DNA of 64,000 nucleotides from Exophiala sp. HKRS030 (GCA_023897205.1 JAHWDD010000004.1:558001-622000); one strand, 5' to 3'. Positions 11,502-24,236 are shown, numbered from the stretch's first letter. The notes: generated from the letters alone by a model not told the origin. Numbers and translations: made by a program.

Positions 11502-14500
11502 CTACTTCTTGACGCTGCTCTTCCTCACAGGCTCCACACCTTGCATGCTCTTCAGTCCTGCACCCACGCGATCGAGGCTGACTCGAGGTGCACGAGCCCG
11601 ACTTGGCGGTTCCCAATCTTGTATCTGTCTCTTCAGATCAGGATCGGACTCATCTCCGATAAATGTCCAATTTTCTTCGATAGCATCTGTATCATCATGA
11701 TCATTGGGTGCATTTGCATTGAATTCTTGAGTTGCTTTGACCAGAGATTTAGCATATTCAAAATCGCGATAGATTGCTTGAATGGCTGTCTGAACTCCGT
11801 TTTCCTGTAAATAATCATGTCAGCTTCATTCTATATTGCTGGATTATGGGATAGAATGTGCGCCGAATTACATGCATAAAGCCGTCGACTTCAAGTTGGC
11901 TTGCACGAATTGACACGTTGGTAGGGAAGTCTAAACGAGCGCCTCTGACAGGATCGCAACTTACCTGCCGGATTTGTTCTCCCAAAAGCCTTGCTTTCAC
12001 AATCATACGTTCACTGTGTACGGCTTCCCACAAGGCTCGGGAGAACAAGCTGACGTTGACTTTCTTGAGACAGATTCCAACACCAAGATCCTCCACTCGC
12101 GAACCAAAGAAGAATTGATCGCCAAAGAATGGTTTGATTACCGTAGGTACGCCGGCTCTCAAACTCGCTCCTGTAGTACCAGCGCCACCATGATGAACTG
12201 CGGCATCGATTTGTGTAAACAGCCAATCATGTGGTGCTGATTTGATCTGGTGAATATCTGATGGAAGAGGAACCTCTGTCTTGACAGCGCTAGGGTCTCC
12301 GAGTCGATCACTCCAACCTTTTGATAGGATACAGCGGACATCAGCTTTGAGCACACTGTCAACGACTGTCTTTGTGAGGGCTGCAGGGTCCGATACCACA
12401 ATTGACCCGAATCCAATATAAACAAGTTTCTTCTTATCTGCCCTTGCCTTTTGAATAAAGTCGGTGAGTTCTTTCGGCGGTGTCCATTCCTTCGCTTCAT
12501 CGAGGAACCAATAACCCGTAACTCGTACCCAATCACTATAGTCCAAAGGCGGTACGACCACATGAGGCGAAAAGTTGTACAAGAAGGGTACCTTGTTGGG
12601 TTGCATCTTGTCAAGATTTGTGCTCCTCAATCCAAGTTCCTTTTTGCGCCATCGATTGACTTGTCCTGCAATTGCTTTCCAGAAGACATTGTCAAACATG
12701 ACATACGAATAATAATTGTAGGCACCACCCATTTTGTGCTCGGGGACGGCAAATGCGTGTGGATATCCTCTTGTACGTGTCCAAGGCATGGTGAACGCAC
12801 GGAAATAAGGGATACGCATTGCTTCGGCAATGTGAATGCCTGCCATCGCACTGGGCGATTCAATCAAAAGGTCGCTATCTTGACAAGCTTGCCATGCTGA
12901 CGTGAGTAATTCATCGATCCAGCTGCGGAACTTTGCGCTCGCTTCACGTAAGAATGAATAAGTAAACATGCCATTCTCAACACATATTCGCATAAGTTCA
13001 GCCGGATCACCATCAACAGGGCGGAAATCAATACCATGTTGCATGACCCACGGACCAAACTCTGCATGTGTGGCAATACGCGGTTTATGGCCTTCCGCTA
13101 GCAGTCCTTTGCAAAGAGCAATATACGGTTGTACATCCCCTCTTGAACCGATAGTGAGACAGGTGATTCGTAGAGATTCGTTGGGTTTGAACTTGATGAT
13201 TTCGGCCCGAGGGTTGTCGAAAAGAACATTTTGACGGTCTTCGTGGCTGAAAATTGCCTCTGCAGTATCTGGGAGCACGATTTGATGATCACCAACGGAT
13301 GTTCGTCGCGCTTCCTGCAATAGCCTGTGTTCTTCCTTTGCAATCTCAGCATCGTCCTCGTCGTGGAGGGGCAAAATTCCCGATCCTGCCATATATCGGA
13401 CGCTTTCCAGGCTGTGAAGCAATGTCACTGTACAATCGTCGCGATGTTCTGATCCACTGAACTCGAAAAAAAGTTCTTCATGTCCACGAATTACCAGCAC
13501 GAGTCCATGATAGCCGAATCGAAAACCTTTTTCTTTGTCAACATTCTCGATATCCTTCAGCGGTAGGACCAATTTGGTACGTGTTCCAGGGAGTAGACTT
13601 CGAAAACAAAATTTGCGGTTGCCGATATAGATCTTGCCATAGAGAGGAAGCACCCTGTGTAGGAAACAGAAATATGTTGCTTGCAGTTTTTCGGTCACTG
13701 GGAGGGCAAAGTGAGCGCGGAATCGATCACCATGACCAACATTGGCCTCTTCATCTTCTGGGTCAATCCCTCTGTCATCAGGCACTATACCTTCATTCTC
13801 ACCATAATGTTTTCGGCCCCCGGTCCACATTCCTGAGACTTTTTCCAGATAAGTCATTGGCTCCGTAGTTAGAAGCTTCTTCATGCTGACGGAATGTGAT
13901 TTTAAGTAATCCGCAAAAGCCCCGGCTCTTTGCAATGGGTATGATCCGGCCTTTACGATGTCTTGCAATGTTGGTGAGCTAGAGATCTTCTTGTCTGATT
14001 CTAGGTCATTTTCATGCTGAACGGCAGCACGACGATCTTTCGAGGCACGTGCGACGCCGTCAGACTTTCCACTTATCGGAATAGGTGCGCTGCCCTCTTG
14101 AGGAGGGGAGCTGGACAGGATGGTGGCATCTAGAGAGGATTTCAATCCTGCTTCGCTAGAGATGGAGGCAAGAGTATCCATACGGTGCACAGGAGGAGGA
14201 TGAAAGACGTCACTTCGAGTCAGGATTTGACTAGCTGACATTTGAGCTTCAACGGTTGGTGATAGAGGGGCGGTTGAAGAATCTGTCTCTTTGTCGATTG
14301 ATTGCACATATGAATCTTCAGAATCATGATGTCTGGCAAGTGGAGAGCGACCCGTTCGCTTGACTCTGGACACATCCAGGCGACTTGTGCTTCCGCTTCG
14401 TCGGCCACGGTCAAAGCTTGCTCTTCCATATTCGGCTCCGAAATCGCCGCTTGAACGGGACGGACTACCACCTCTTTGGAACTCGCCGCTCAATCTTGGG

Positions 14501-16076
14501 GACATTTTGCCATCATCTCCGAGCGAGAACGGTATCAGAGTTGCTCTGACGCTCTCTTTGAGTGGAGAGATTGATTGATCTCTGGAACTGCTGATGGCAC
14601 CGTCGGATATTGCGCGTTGAGTGAACGGTCGAAGGTTCGGGCTTTGGCTTCGACTTGAAACCACCCGTCGTACTGGCGAAGTTTGCTCTCGTGAGGGCTT
14701 TCCTCCTGGGGCTTTGGCTATGAGCTCACGTAGGACAGTCAAGACATCTTGTCCAAAGCTGAAAAATGAGAAAAAATACTGTTAAAAGGTTAGTCGTGCC
14801 TTCTCTGAAGTAATGGTCGTCTTGCATACCTCATCGATTGCGTAAGAATCGTCATTCTCGACAACCCTAAGCTTAATAGTCTCGGCAAACTCGACAACAG
14901 GGCTTTCCTCGAAATCTATGATATTTTGCAAAGGAAGCGAGATCTTGACACTGTCGCCATCATTATGTGAGCGAAATATGGTTTTCTGCAAAGATTGCAC
15001 CCATTCTTTGGCACTTTGAGCACTGTCGGCGCGAAAGTGGTAGGTGCGGTGATCGGTAGTTACAGAAAAGTCTTTACTGTCAGGTTTTCCCTTATCGCTG
15101 GACAACGATGCAGATAGCCCATACCTCAAATCGACATGGCCTGCGGGGAAGTAAAGATCTGAAGGATCGGGAAAATACGAAAGGACATCGCCTTTGAGGG
15201 AAAACCAGTATCGCTTGTACTTTGCTGTGGTGCGACCTCTTTTTGCGAGGTAGCCAGTCTTTGCGACAGTATGAGATTTCTTAGGTAGATATGCATAAAA
15301 GCACAAATGCTGTTTGGTGATATAGAGATAGCCTTGGAGAAGGACGCTCTTGAGCAACCAGCAAGGATATTCAGCAACCACCTGTTCGGGCTTTTCGAAC
15401 CCAAATATCTCCATTAGGCGTACGGCCAACAGCGTCTGTGGTGAAGATTCGGCGCGGCTTCTTGAGACTGAGGCTTCTAGATTTGACATTTCCGCAATGG
15501 CTTCAGCGGTTTCTTGAAATTCGACCTCGGCCGTGAGAAGTCTGCTGAGTACAGGTGCATCTCGAGGGTTGCTTTTGGAGGATTTGGAGGTTCCGTCGCT
15601 TCTCGGACTTGGGCTTTGTTGAGGGGGAGCATCTTTTGGTCTTTTGGTCAAAGATCTGGCCGAAAGTCGAGGCAACGACTGAGCCAGTTTGCCCGAGAGG
15701 CGTTTGAGTTTCTTGTCACTTGTTGTTCTGCCATCAGTCGTGATCATCGCCGAGGCGACCACTTGTGGAGAACCCCCTTGCAAGTCCTGTTCATCCTCTT
15801 CCTCAATAGCATCCTCGTCGCTGTCACTGGATTCATCGAATCTTGCATTGAAGTCTGTTCTCGATCCCGCAGCCGCTATCATGGAGAATATAGACTGGTT
15901 CATGTATTGAGCAGAAGTACTGTTGCCACGATTGGCTGCGGTGACATCTTCCTGGGCATCGTCGCCGAGGCGAAGTCGGGAGGGAGTTTGGCGGACGGCA
16001 GTCTACTGAGGTTCGGGTTTCGTTTTTGGAGCTTTCGACCTGTGGTCTTCTTGGAAATAGGTTCTTGAGACGACAT
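11502..16076 (-). CDS. ATG26: Sterol 3-beta-glucosyltransferase (Atg26 / Ugt51 type)
   Basis: The enzyme transfers glucose from UDP-glucose to membrane sterols; in some fungi it is needed for pexophagy. Exons 15903-14830, 14778-11965 and 11804-11502 (introns 51 and 160 nt, all GT-AG) give 1396 residues from MNQSIFSMI. Order: acidic/Ser-rich N-terminus, GRAM (about 160-215), PH (about 215-315), second GRAM (about 715-820), then the GT28-type catalytic half (about 900-1290) with [15 protein letters not shown] and the UDP-sugar site around [15 protein letters not shown]. This matches the family's size and domain order. Further 5', an in-frame-looking start at 16076 leads into the family's usual pre-MNQ segment, but only if one base is added in the CCC run (plus strand GGG, 15978-15980). 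The start is thus either 15903, or 16076 with a one-base error. Confidence 0.93.
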
Positions 16077-16103
16077 GATATGATGTCGCTGTCTGTTTAT
16101 CAA

Positions 16104-17359
16104 TATACTCGATCACTGTGAGGGATCAAGGCTCGGAAAAGGTTGAATATTGAGGGTCCAAAAGACCTTTCTTGGGCGTTAAATTCGACCGAGCATTAGG
16201 GACCAGTCGATGAGAATGGTATCGAGACTTCGGAAGCGTGGGAAAGACCAGGCTCGAGGACGATTGCTCACCTGACGGGCGAATGAGATGAGTGAGGAAT
16301 GGCAAGCGAATAGCAACAAAGACTAGTGAATTGGACTTCTGACATTATGTGTGAGGGTCTCATTGAGCAATCATCACTGGGACTATAAGCATGAAGTTGT
16401 CGAGTCTGGATTAGCAGGTTGGTTTTGTCATGCTGCAGTTGGTGATTGTTGTAGGAATGTTTGGTGTGCAGTCTGTTGAGAGAGGGCGATTTTTGGAGGC
16501 ACGCGAAACATTCCGGATGCATACAAGAAAGTCAGCAGGCGGAGCATGGAAAGCACGGGAGGCACGCCAACACGCCGGCAGTATGGGGATCCCAGGGATC
16601 CCAGGGAGCCCAGGCACTGACCGTTGGCGGATTAGGCTTCGGAATGGTGGATCGAGCCCTATCTAGGCCAAGGTTGGGGGCAGTTTGCCTGGATTTGCGG
16701 GTCCCCACCCACTGCCTAGCTGCCTGACTAACGAGTGTGAGCGGTCCCTGTGACACACCACCAGGGCTGGCAGGCTCCTACAGCCACTAAGTGACAGGCA
16801 GCAAAGGCTAGTTAGTAGGTAGTTAGACAGATATTTAGTGGGCACCCTTGGGCTAACACCTAAGGAGCCTGCTGGCACCCAGTCCTACTTGGGACATCGT
16901 AGTCCACCAAGGTTGCCCCAAGGGCCTAAGGAGCCCCTCGCCCTCAGCTAAGTTCTAACCAAGCAACGGACTAACCAACTACAGACTATGCCACGGTTCT
17001 TGCCATTTGAACCATCGAAAATCCAGTGACCAGCACGTGCCCGCACGGGGTTGTAACTTGTCCAAGCATCCCTAAAGCACCTTACCTCTCGTGCCTATCC
17101 TAATTACTTTCCAAGTCATAAACATTGCATTTGGGGCCTTCTCACCTAACACAGGCTTACCATAGGCTATATCAGATTCTCGTTATACGAGAGTTCGACG
17201 ATATCAAGCCAGTCTTGTAGCACGTGATAGGCGTGTACGATCGATACCCTCATTTTCATATGATTTTTTCTACTCGACACAAATATTCTATGCACACTGT
17301 CCTATGAGCATTCTATCCTAAAACAAGCCAGCAGGTCCATTACCATTGAAATGATTCGA
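16104..17359. other. Intergenic between ATG26 promoter and PDC 3' end
   Basis: Holds the ATG26 promoter and 5' leader on the left and the pyruvate decarboxylase 3' flank on the right. Around 16590-16615 there is a short GGGATCCCA doublet, and 16700-16960 is rich in CCTAGG-like words, but I see no ordered repeat, RNA gene or coding frame that stands out. Confidence 0.5.
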
Positions 17360-19144
17360 TTATGACCTTTCATTCCGTCGCGCGGCAGCCTCGGCCGTGA
17401 TTTTCAGACCTCTGGGAGCGTCAAATTGATCCATGAATAACTCGACAAGCTGGATATATGGCGCACTTGAAAAGTTCTTGTCCTGGAAGAGGTCTAAAAC
17501 ATCGGCTTTTGTTTTGATCGTGTACGTCTTGTAGTTGTTCTCTTTAGCACCAAATGCCGGTAGCAGAGCCTGGTAGTTCCATGGCTGAATATCGTTATAT
17601 CCAGCCTCCATACCATGGATAAATCGTTCAATGGTGTACCCGTTGTTATTGATGACGAAGAGGATAGGATTGAGGTTATGTCGGATCATTGTACTGACTT
17701 CTTGTGCGGTAAGTTGAAAGCTTCCATCTCCAGTGAACAAAATGGTTCGGCGGGTGCCTCCCAACTCCTTAGCAGCCAGAGCCACACCCTGAGTTGAGCC
17801 AGTGGCATAACCGATACTACCCCAAAGAATTTGACTGATGTTGGTAACATTTTTGGGGAATCTCGTGTCGAAAATTCCGTAGTTCGACGTGCCAGTTTCT
17901 GTGAGTACAATATCGCCTTCCTGCAACCACTTTCCTAGCTGTGGCCAGAACCAATTGTGCGTAATTGTGGGATCATTGGGGTCTTCTTCTGGTGGTGTGA
18001 GATTTTGCGGCGGGTCAGGGCCTGGCTGCACGTTGAGCTTTGGCAATCGGTCAATCAGCTTCCTCAGTACTCCTTTCATACCGGCGCCAGGATACTCTGA
18101 GTACCGAACTTTGGTCGACCTGCTGTGGAAGTCGATGGTGCGCAGTTGTGATGTTCTGTAAGTGAAACCAGCCGTGTTGAAATCTGACTTGACACTCCCA
18201 ATTGTCAGAAGCAAGTCTGCACTCTCCACCCGTTCTTGTACCCCGGGATTGGACCCGTCACCAGCATACACGCCTCCATACTGTGGGATAGTCTCATCAA
18301 CAGCACCTTTTCCCATGGGTGCCACGAATACGGGTAGTCCCGACTTTTCGATCAACTCATGTGCCTCGTCCAGCGCACGGTGACGAATAGCGCAACTGTC
18401 GACAAGGATGACAGGATTTTTTGCCTCAGTAAGATACTTCAAGACGACATCGACTACATAGTCTTCCAGTTCTGGATCATTTTTATGGGGACTGAGGTCG
18501 AGCTTGGTCTTGAGTCTTTCACCCTCGACTTGTTTTTTGACCAGATCTGTAGGTAAGGTGATGTAGACAGGTCGGCTGAGTAGGTAGCATTCGCGTAGTG
18601 CGTGATCGATTTGTGTCGGCACGTCTCGTGGGTCAGTCAGCTTTGCAACATCAACTGCGATATGCGCAGCCATTTCGGCGAAAGTGTTGAAATTGCCATT
18701 CCCGAGCGTGTGATGGAGGAGCATTCCGTTAGCTTGGGAAGTGGTGCTTGGAGTTCCCACGATGTGAACGACGGGAACGAACTCGGCGTAGGATCCTGCA
18801 ATCGCGTTGGGTAGAGATAATTCACCTACACCGAATGTGGTGATGACGGCCGAGATTCCTTTGATTCGAGCATAGCCATCTAGGGAATGTCAACAATGGT
18901 TCTAATTGTCAATAGAAAGAGCCTCAAAGCATTTACCTGCCGCATATCCAGCATTCAATTCATTGCAATTTCCCACCCATTTGATGTCAAGATCTGGCAA
19001 GTAGTCAAGAAGCGCCAGGTTGAAATCTCCGGGAAGACCATGGATTGAATCGATTCCAATCTGCTTCAGACGTGTCAAGAGATAAGTAGCAACGTCGACA
19101 GGCTCTCTAAGCTCGGAAGTTCGAATATCGGTTTGGGTAGCCAT
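17360..19144 (-). CDS. Pyruvate decarboxylase
   Basis: Thiamine-diphosphate enzyme converting pyruvate to acetaldehyde and CO2 in the cytosol, the first step of ethanol fermentation. Two exons, 19144-18937 and 18879-17360 with a 57-nt intron, give 575 residues, the usual length. Key features are present: Glu62 in the N-terminal ThDP-activating position, the His-His pair of the active site at about 125-126 (LLHHTLGNG), and the ThDP/Mg motif [11 protein letters not shown] at about 453 running to INNNGYTIE. No residues appear to be missing. It is divergently placed to LEU2 with about 1.2 kb between start codons. Other ThDP decarboxylases (indolepyruvate type) are close relatives, but the overall match favours PDC. 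Confidence 0.95.
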
Positions 19145-20101
19145 GTTTGAGGTTAGTAGCGAGTGTATGAAGAACAGAGAAATCAGTGACAGAGATCACG
19201 ACTGGCAGTCGAGGAAACATGTTGAGGGCGCGCCCGGGATGAATAAATATGCCATCTGCAAGACTGCAGCTCCACGTCATCGCGTTGCAGCGGGCAAACC
19301 GGCAAGGATAGATGTAGCACGGACAGAAATCCAATCATGTATGGTAAGATAACGAGGATATGAAGCTCGAGACACGAAATTCAAACATGGAAAGGGACAG
19401 AGGCCGAACCAAGATCACGCACGCGGTGTTCAAAGGGCCAATCCGGGTGGGGAACCTGATGGCGGCCAGTGCGGACGTGGTGTGATCTGTGGATGTCGAA
19501 CAAAAGTCTCAGGTAATCCACCTGTATCTCGATTCACAGGGGCAAGGCATCTCTTGGTGCTGAAGTAACTGCTACTTCTTGCCAGAACTAGACTCGTAGA
19601 GAGTTGGCTCTTGATCATATGGATTCAAATGCCAATCAGTCAGCCTGATGGTATCCTGATCCATGGAATTGTTGGGTCGGCCAGAAACATGTGAAGTTTT
19701 TGAGAGTCCATTGTTGGGTTGTCATTCTGCGAGGCTTTTAAAATGGCTTTACTGGTACGACTCAAGATCTTACAAGATGTGGACACTGGAGTCTGGCCAC
19801 GTTGTCTGTGCCTGGCGGAGGTTGGACCTTTGTGGAACCTTGAAGTTTCGAAGATAGAAAAACCTCATTAGGATTTGTGTTCAGCATCCCCTCCATCTTA
19901 TCTAATCAATCACGGTCGTTCCTGCCTCAGAGCGTGGAACCCCCTCCGTTCCTTCTCGATTTACTTAAGCCAGGTGGTGTGGCACTTAGTAACCACTAGA
20001 AGGTGCTAAGATGCTTAAAACTAGGTACTAAGTACTTAGTAGTCCACTAACGAGAAATGGCGGGGTTCTTCCGGTTATCAACTTTCAACTTGTTTTCTGG
20101 T

Positions 20102-20111
20102 CCGACTTCGG
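20102..20111. promoter_or_regulatory. Possible Leu3-type site, CCG-N4-CGG
   Basis: The palindromic word CCGACTTCGG fits the CCG-N4-CGG core bound by Leu3-family zinc-cluster regulators of branched-chain amino acid genes. It sits 205 bp upstream of the LEU2 start codon, a sensible distance. The motif has only six fixed bases, so one chance hit in the 1.2-kb divergent promoter would not be surprising. Confidence 0.4.
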
Positions 20112-20315
20112 CGGCCATAATTTCTTCCCGGCCGTGAAGTCAACGTCCATTCAGAACAACTCCATTTCGAATAAATAAATCTCATCACACTAAGAGTAAG
20201 AGAAGTCGATCAGAATTCCAGATATTCCAATCTAGGGTCTATCGAATCTTGATTCCAGTACCGAGCCTCGATTTGAAGCGATTTTTGGATACAAAAGAAG
20301 CCAGGCCTGCGCAAT

Positions 20316-21803
20316 ATGCCCACATATAATATTGTGGTCTTGGCTGGTGACTATGCTGGACCTGAGGTATGTTCACAAGCCTCAAAACACGTCCACAGAT
20401 CACCACAAGAAAATTTCCATAGTGAAGGAAACTATACTGATCATACATTCCTCTAGGTCACGGCAGAGGCTGTCAAGGTGAGACCACGATTCATTGCTTT
20501 AGACTAGCCAGGATCCTGCTATTTCCAGAGCCAGGACACCGATGTTCTGGGATTGAGATCCTCGACTGGGCAGCGATCAGAGTCAATGAAACGAATGCTG
20601 ACTTCAACCTGGTCTCATAGGTTCTGAAAGTCGTGGAAAAGAGCTCAAAAGACATCAAGTTCAACTTCCAAGATCACTTGCTAGGAGGTGTAAGTCTTCG
20701 TCTTTCTCTCATGCTTGTCTTCTTATGTACTGCCTCCAAGAACAAACAATGTATCGAGTTCTCACAACGAATCACTCTTCTTTTCCTTGGCACTCAAAAA
20801 TCCTGGCTCTCTGACAAAAACATCCAAGGCTTCCATCGATGCTCACGGCACTCCGCTCACTGAAGATGCACTGTCCGCTGCAAAATCCGCACACGCCGTT
20901 CTGCTAGGCGCTATCGGAGGTCCTAAATATGGTGTGGGTAAGGTGCGACCAGAGCAAGGACTACTCCGACTACGCAAGGAGATGGGAACGTTCGGCAACC
21001 TGCGCCCATGCTTCTTCGCCTCCCCAGCGCTTGCCAAGAACTCGCCGCTGAAAGAATCCGTCTGCGAAGGCACTGATTTCATGATTGTGCGAGAGCTCAC
21101 CGGTGGCATCTATTTCGGTGAGCGGACCGAGGGCAACCCTGAAGACGGCCCCGATGAATGGGCGGAGGATCGTGAACCATATTCACGCAAGGAAATCGAG
21201 CGCATCACCCGACTTGGTGCGTATCTGGCACTCGCCAAATCTCCACCTAGCAAGGTCTTCAGCTTGGACAAGGCCAACGTGCTTGCAACATCACGGTTAT
21301 GGAGACGCGTCTTCACAGAGACCATGGAGAAAGAATTCCCGCAGCTACAATTCGAGCATCAACTGGTCGATTCGGCGGCCATGATCATGGTCAAGAACCC
21401 ACGGTCACTCAACGGCGTCATCGTCACCTCCAACCTCTTCGGCGACATCATCAGCGACGAGGCCTCAGTCATTCCGGGCTCTCTAGGCCTGCTCCCCTCA
21501 GCCAGTCTAAGTGGTGTCCCTGACGGCAAAGGCCTGTGCAACGGTATCTACGAACCCATCCACGGCTCGGCACCAGATATCGCCGGCAAGGGCGTCATCA
21601 ACCCCATCGCCGCCATCCTCAGCGTCGCCATGTTACTACTATACAGTCTAAATCTGCCTAAGGAAAGCACCTTGGTCGAGCAGGCCGTGCGCATTGTCAT
21701 TGACCAAGGCATCACAACCAGAGATATCGGCGGGTCTAGCTCAACGGTCGAGGTCGGAGATGCCGTGGCCAAGGAACTCGAGGCCTTGTTCCAACAACAG
21801 TAG
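20316..21803 (+). CDS. LEU2: 3-isopropylmalate dehydrogenase
   Basis: Leucine biosynthesis enzyme that oxidises and decarboxylates 3-isopropylmalate to 2-oxoisocaproate with NAD. Four exons give 371 residues: 20316-20366, 20457-20477, 20621-20689, 20829-21803. All introns are GT-AG (90, 143 and 139 nt). The second exon is only 21 nt (VTAEAVK) but is needed to restore the conserved N-terminus between GDYAGPE and VLKVVEK. Family signatures are present: [36 protein letters not shown] and the NAD-site block [15 protein letters not shown]. Length and motifs match fungal Leu2. A Leu3-type motif lies 205 bp upstream. Confidence 0.95.
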
Positions 21804-22409
21804 CTTCATTTGAGTTAGGGTGTGGCACAATAAGCTGTACGTAGCCTTTCAGGCATAGGCAATGGGTAAACAAAAATGTGGAAACGTAAACAAAAGATCA
21901 AGATCCGACCACTATGCGAGGTCATCGAGAATCAAGAGAACTAGTCGCCGTGTGAACAGATTGTCCGGCCCAAAGCTGTGATGGATTGTATACTTCGCAT
22001 CAACTATTTGCAGGTCTTCAGATCAACGTGGAAGGATTCAAATCCACCGACCATCCCCCATCTCTCGTTCCCTTCAAAAAAGCCCCTGCAGTGGCTAATT
22101 GTGCACCGAGTTCCGAGTCATTACCTCACCTGATTACTCGCTACCCAGATACCCGGGCAGACACAAAGAAGACAGGAAGATAGGAAGACCACAGATGCGA
22201 CATATTTGTCTAGACACAGACACAGATTCATACACACACAATGTGGCATCGCTAGCTAAATATAACAAGCAAAAGTATATCGTGATCGTCGTTATTACAA
22301 AGACTGGTTCTGATATCCCGACCTCGAACGTTCCCTTGATCCCATAGTGTACCTGAACGTGCTTCGCAAGAAACAAAATCCAAAAACAAAGTTCGTCACC
22401 ATCCCATAT
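21804..22409. other. Convergent 3' flanks of LEU2 and the RBR ligase
   Basis: Short region between two convergent genes. It includes a small CACA-rich patch near 22200-22240. No coding frame, repeat array or RNA gene is supported; a GGATTCAAATCC word near 22034 resembles a tRNA T-arm but no cloverleaf can be drawn around it. Confidence 0.5.
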
Positions 22410-24236
22410 TCATTCTGCACGCGTATTAGCCCACTCATGCAGTCGTCTTTCATCCGCCTCTCTGTTGAGTCTGGAATTCCTGCCGCGCGTTGTCATCCGC
22501 CTTGTTGGTCTTGCCGGGGCGGCTGCTGTGTCTTCGCCATCTTGGACAGGCTCTGGAAGATCATGGACTGGACCAGGCATGGCCCTTACATTGTTGTTCC
22601 GCATCATGAATTGGTTGATTAGATGACCAGCATGTGCATAGTTTGCCGTCAGAGCATCCCGTGCCTGTTGTACCAAGTTCGGATTCATGTTGTCGCCAGC
22701 TACTGGGTCGTTGTTTTCTGCACGAATGTTCTCGAACATGGTCATGCGTTGCAAAGCCCGAGCAATTTCTTCGTCTCGACCCACTTGCTCTCGTCGGCGG
22801 TCGGCATCTTGCTGCTGACGAAGCGGATCACCAAGATGTGCATCGACAGCTTCATAGCTGAACCAGGGACAATCACAAGATTTCCACTTCAGTCCGCACA
22901 CCATGCAAAATTCCGCCTTGCAACGGCATGTCATGTGGTTACAACCCTCCTTCAATTCGACAGTTGCCGAACAATTGTAGCATTTCTGCCAACCCTCCTT
23001 TTTCGCGACTTCGACGAATGCTTTGGTTTCGGGATCCTTGGGGCATTCTCGTGTAGTGTGCATCTTTTGTGAACAGGTTCCACAGACTCGCGTGCCGCAG
23101 TTTTTGCAGCGCCCGATCTTTCTACCGTGATCTCGGATTATGTACTTCGGCTTGATCCAGAGGCCACATTTCTTAGATGGACAGTATATGCGATTTTTCG
23201 TCTTGTACTCGTTATATTTGCGATTCCACAAAACCTTGAAATCAGCATTGAACAGCTTCTCAACATGTTTGAGATCAATTGCTTCTTCAGTGCAACATCG
23301 CGGTGGCATATGTGCAGGGTCTGTGACTGACATGGTAAAAACACGTTTGAGACATGAATGGCACATAAAATGACCACACGGCAATTTTGCTGAACGGGAT
23401 ACTGGGATCTCGTCATCGCCACAAGTAAGGCAAGACACCTTTTTCTGCGGCGCGGGTGCTGCATTCGCAAATAGTCCACCAAACATACTTGTTGACTTTC
23501 GTCGATGAGAGTGTTCTTGCTCGCGGGGCCTTCCAACGCCGGAGTCCATGTGTGGCCGGGACGCAGTGGTCGCGCTCCTCCTTACCACAGGACGTGAGGG
23601 TAACTCTCTGGACGCTGATACCCGTGGCGCCGGACTTTCTCCTTGCCCTGGCTCTTCTTCATCTCTGTACCTCGGTGTTCTTGATTGTTCTGGGTCTGTT
23701 CGTCTCCGCTCTGGCATGCGCCTTGTCTCCTCCTTTTTCTTCGAGGCTGCGATTGAGGTTGTCCTCTGCCTTGTATGAGTCGCATTGCCTTTCGGCCTCG
23801 ACTCGTGACGTTCATGCCGCTCACCCGTTCTCTCATAGACGTATTCGTATTCTTCATCACTCTCTTCGTGTGGGTCCGATCGCCTCTCATGCTCCGTGCG
23901 CCGATGAGTACCAGCAGAGGGCTTGCGCTCTTTCCTCTGTGATGTGCGGTGGCGCGTCGATCTCGAACGGGTCTCCTTTTCTTTGTCCTCCGATACTAGC
24001 TCCCGGGTAGTTTTAACGTATTCGTAGATCATTCCTCGTTGTCTTTCCTCTGGAGTCTTGGACTGATAAGCAAGTCTAGCTTGTCGCAAAGCGTCTACGT
24101 CGGTAGGATGTTCCGCTGCGTTTGAGATCTTGGGAGTGGGATTTTCATCTTTGAGATTATTTAGCGACCTAGAAGATTTTGAAACGGTACGGGTTCGATG
24201 CGACGACGGTCTCTTTCTGATTTCTTTTGCGGCCAT
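22410..24236 (-). CDS. RING-between-RING (RBR) E3 ubiquitin ligase
   Basis: Single-exon gene of 608 residues. The first 265 are charged and disordered (many Arg, Glu and Ser). The RBR module follows: RING1 at about 269-315 (C-x2-C, CGHFMCHSC, CC), the in-between-RING at about 352-398 with paired cysteines, and RING2 at about 419-456. RBR ligases take ubiquitin from an E2 onto a RING2 cysteine before passing it to substrate; here Cys432 in EGCNHMTC is the likely acceptor. The C-terminal 150 residues are Gln/Arg-rich with no clear domain. The N-terminal layout is not Parkin- or Ariadne-like (no Ubl domain or UBA-like region seen), so the substrate and pathway are open. It is divergent from the PLP lyase gene. 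Confidence 0.9.
   Translation of the reverse strand: MAAKEIRKRPSSHRTRTVSKSSRSLNNLKDENPTPKISNAAEHPTDVDALRQARLAYQSKTPEERQRGMIYEYVKTTRELVSEDKEKETRSRSTRHRTSQRKERKPSAGTHRRTEHERRSDPHEESDEEYEYVYERTGERHERHESRPKGNATHTRQRTTSIAASKKKEETRRMPERRRTDPEQSRTPRYRDEEEPGQGESPAPRVSASRELPSRPVVRRSATTASRPHMDSGVGRPREQEHSHRRKSTSMFGGLFANAAPAPQKKVSCLTCGDDEIPVSRSAKLPCGHFMCHSCLKRVFTMSVTDPAHMPPRCCTEEAIDLKHVEKLFNADFKVLWNRKYNEYKTKNRIYCPSKKCGLWIKPKYIIRDHGRKIGRCKNCGTRVCGTCSQKMHTTRECPKDPETKAFVEVAKKEGWQKCYNCSATVELKEGCNHMTCRCKAEFCMVCGLKWKSCDCPWFSYEAVDAHLGDPLRQQQDADRRREQVGRDEEIARALQRMTMFENIRAENNDPVAGDNMNPNLVQQARDALTANYAHAGHLINQFMMRNNNVRAMPGPVHDLPEPVQDGEDTAAAPARPTRRMTTRGRNSRLNREADERRLHEWANTRAE

Noticed and set aside
15900..16076. 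Short intron in the ATG26 5' region instead of a frameshift
   Set aside because: The only GT-AG pair would give a 34-nt intron and leave an in-frame stop; one missing base in a C run explains the reading better.
22025..22060. tRNA-like T-arm word GGATTCAAATCC
   Set aside because: No matching anticodon arm, D-arm or acceptor stem can be drawn around it.
23456..24010. 184-codon open frame on the plus strand
   Set aside because: Antisense shadow of the disordered N-terminus of the RBR ligase, which has a full and conserved reading on the minus strand.
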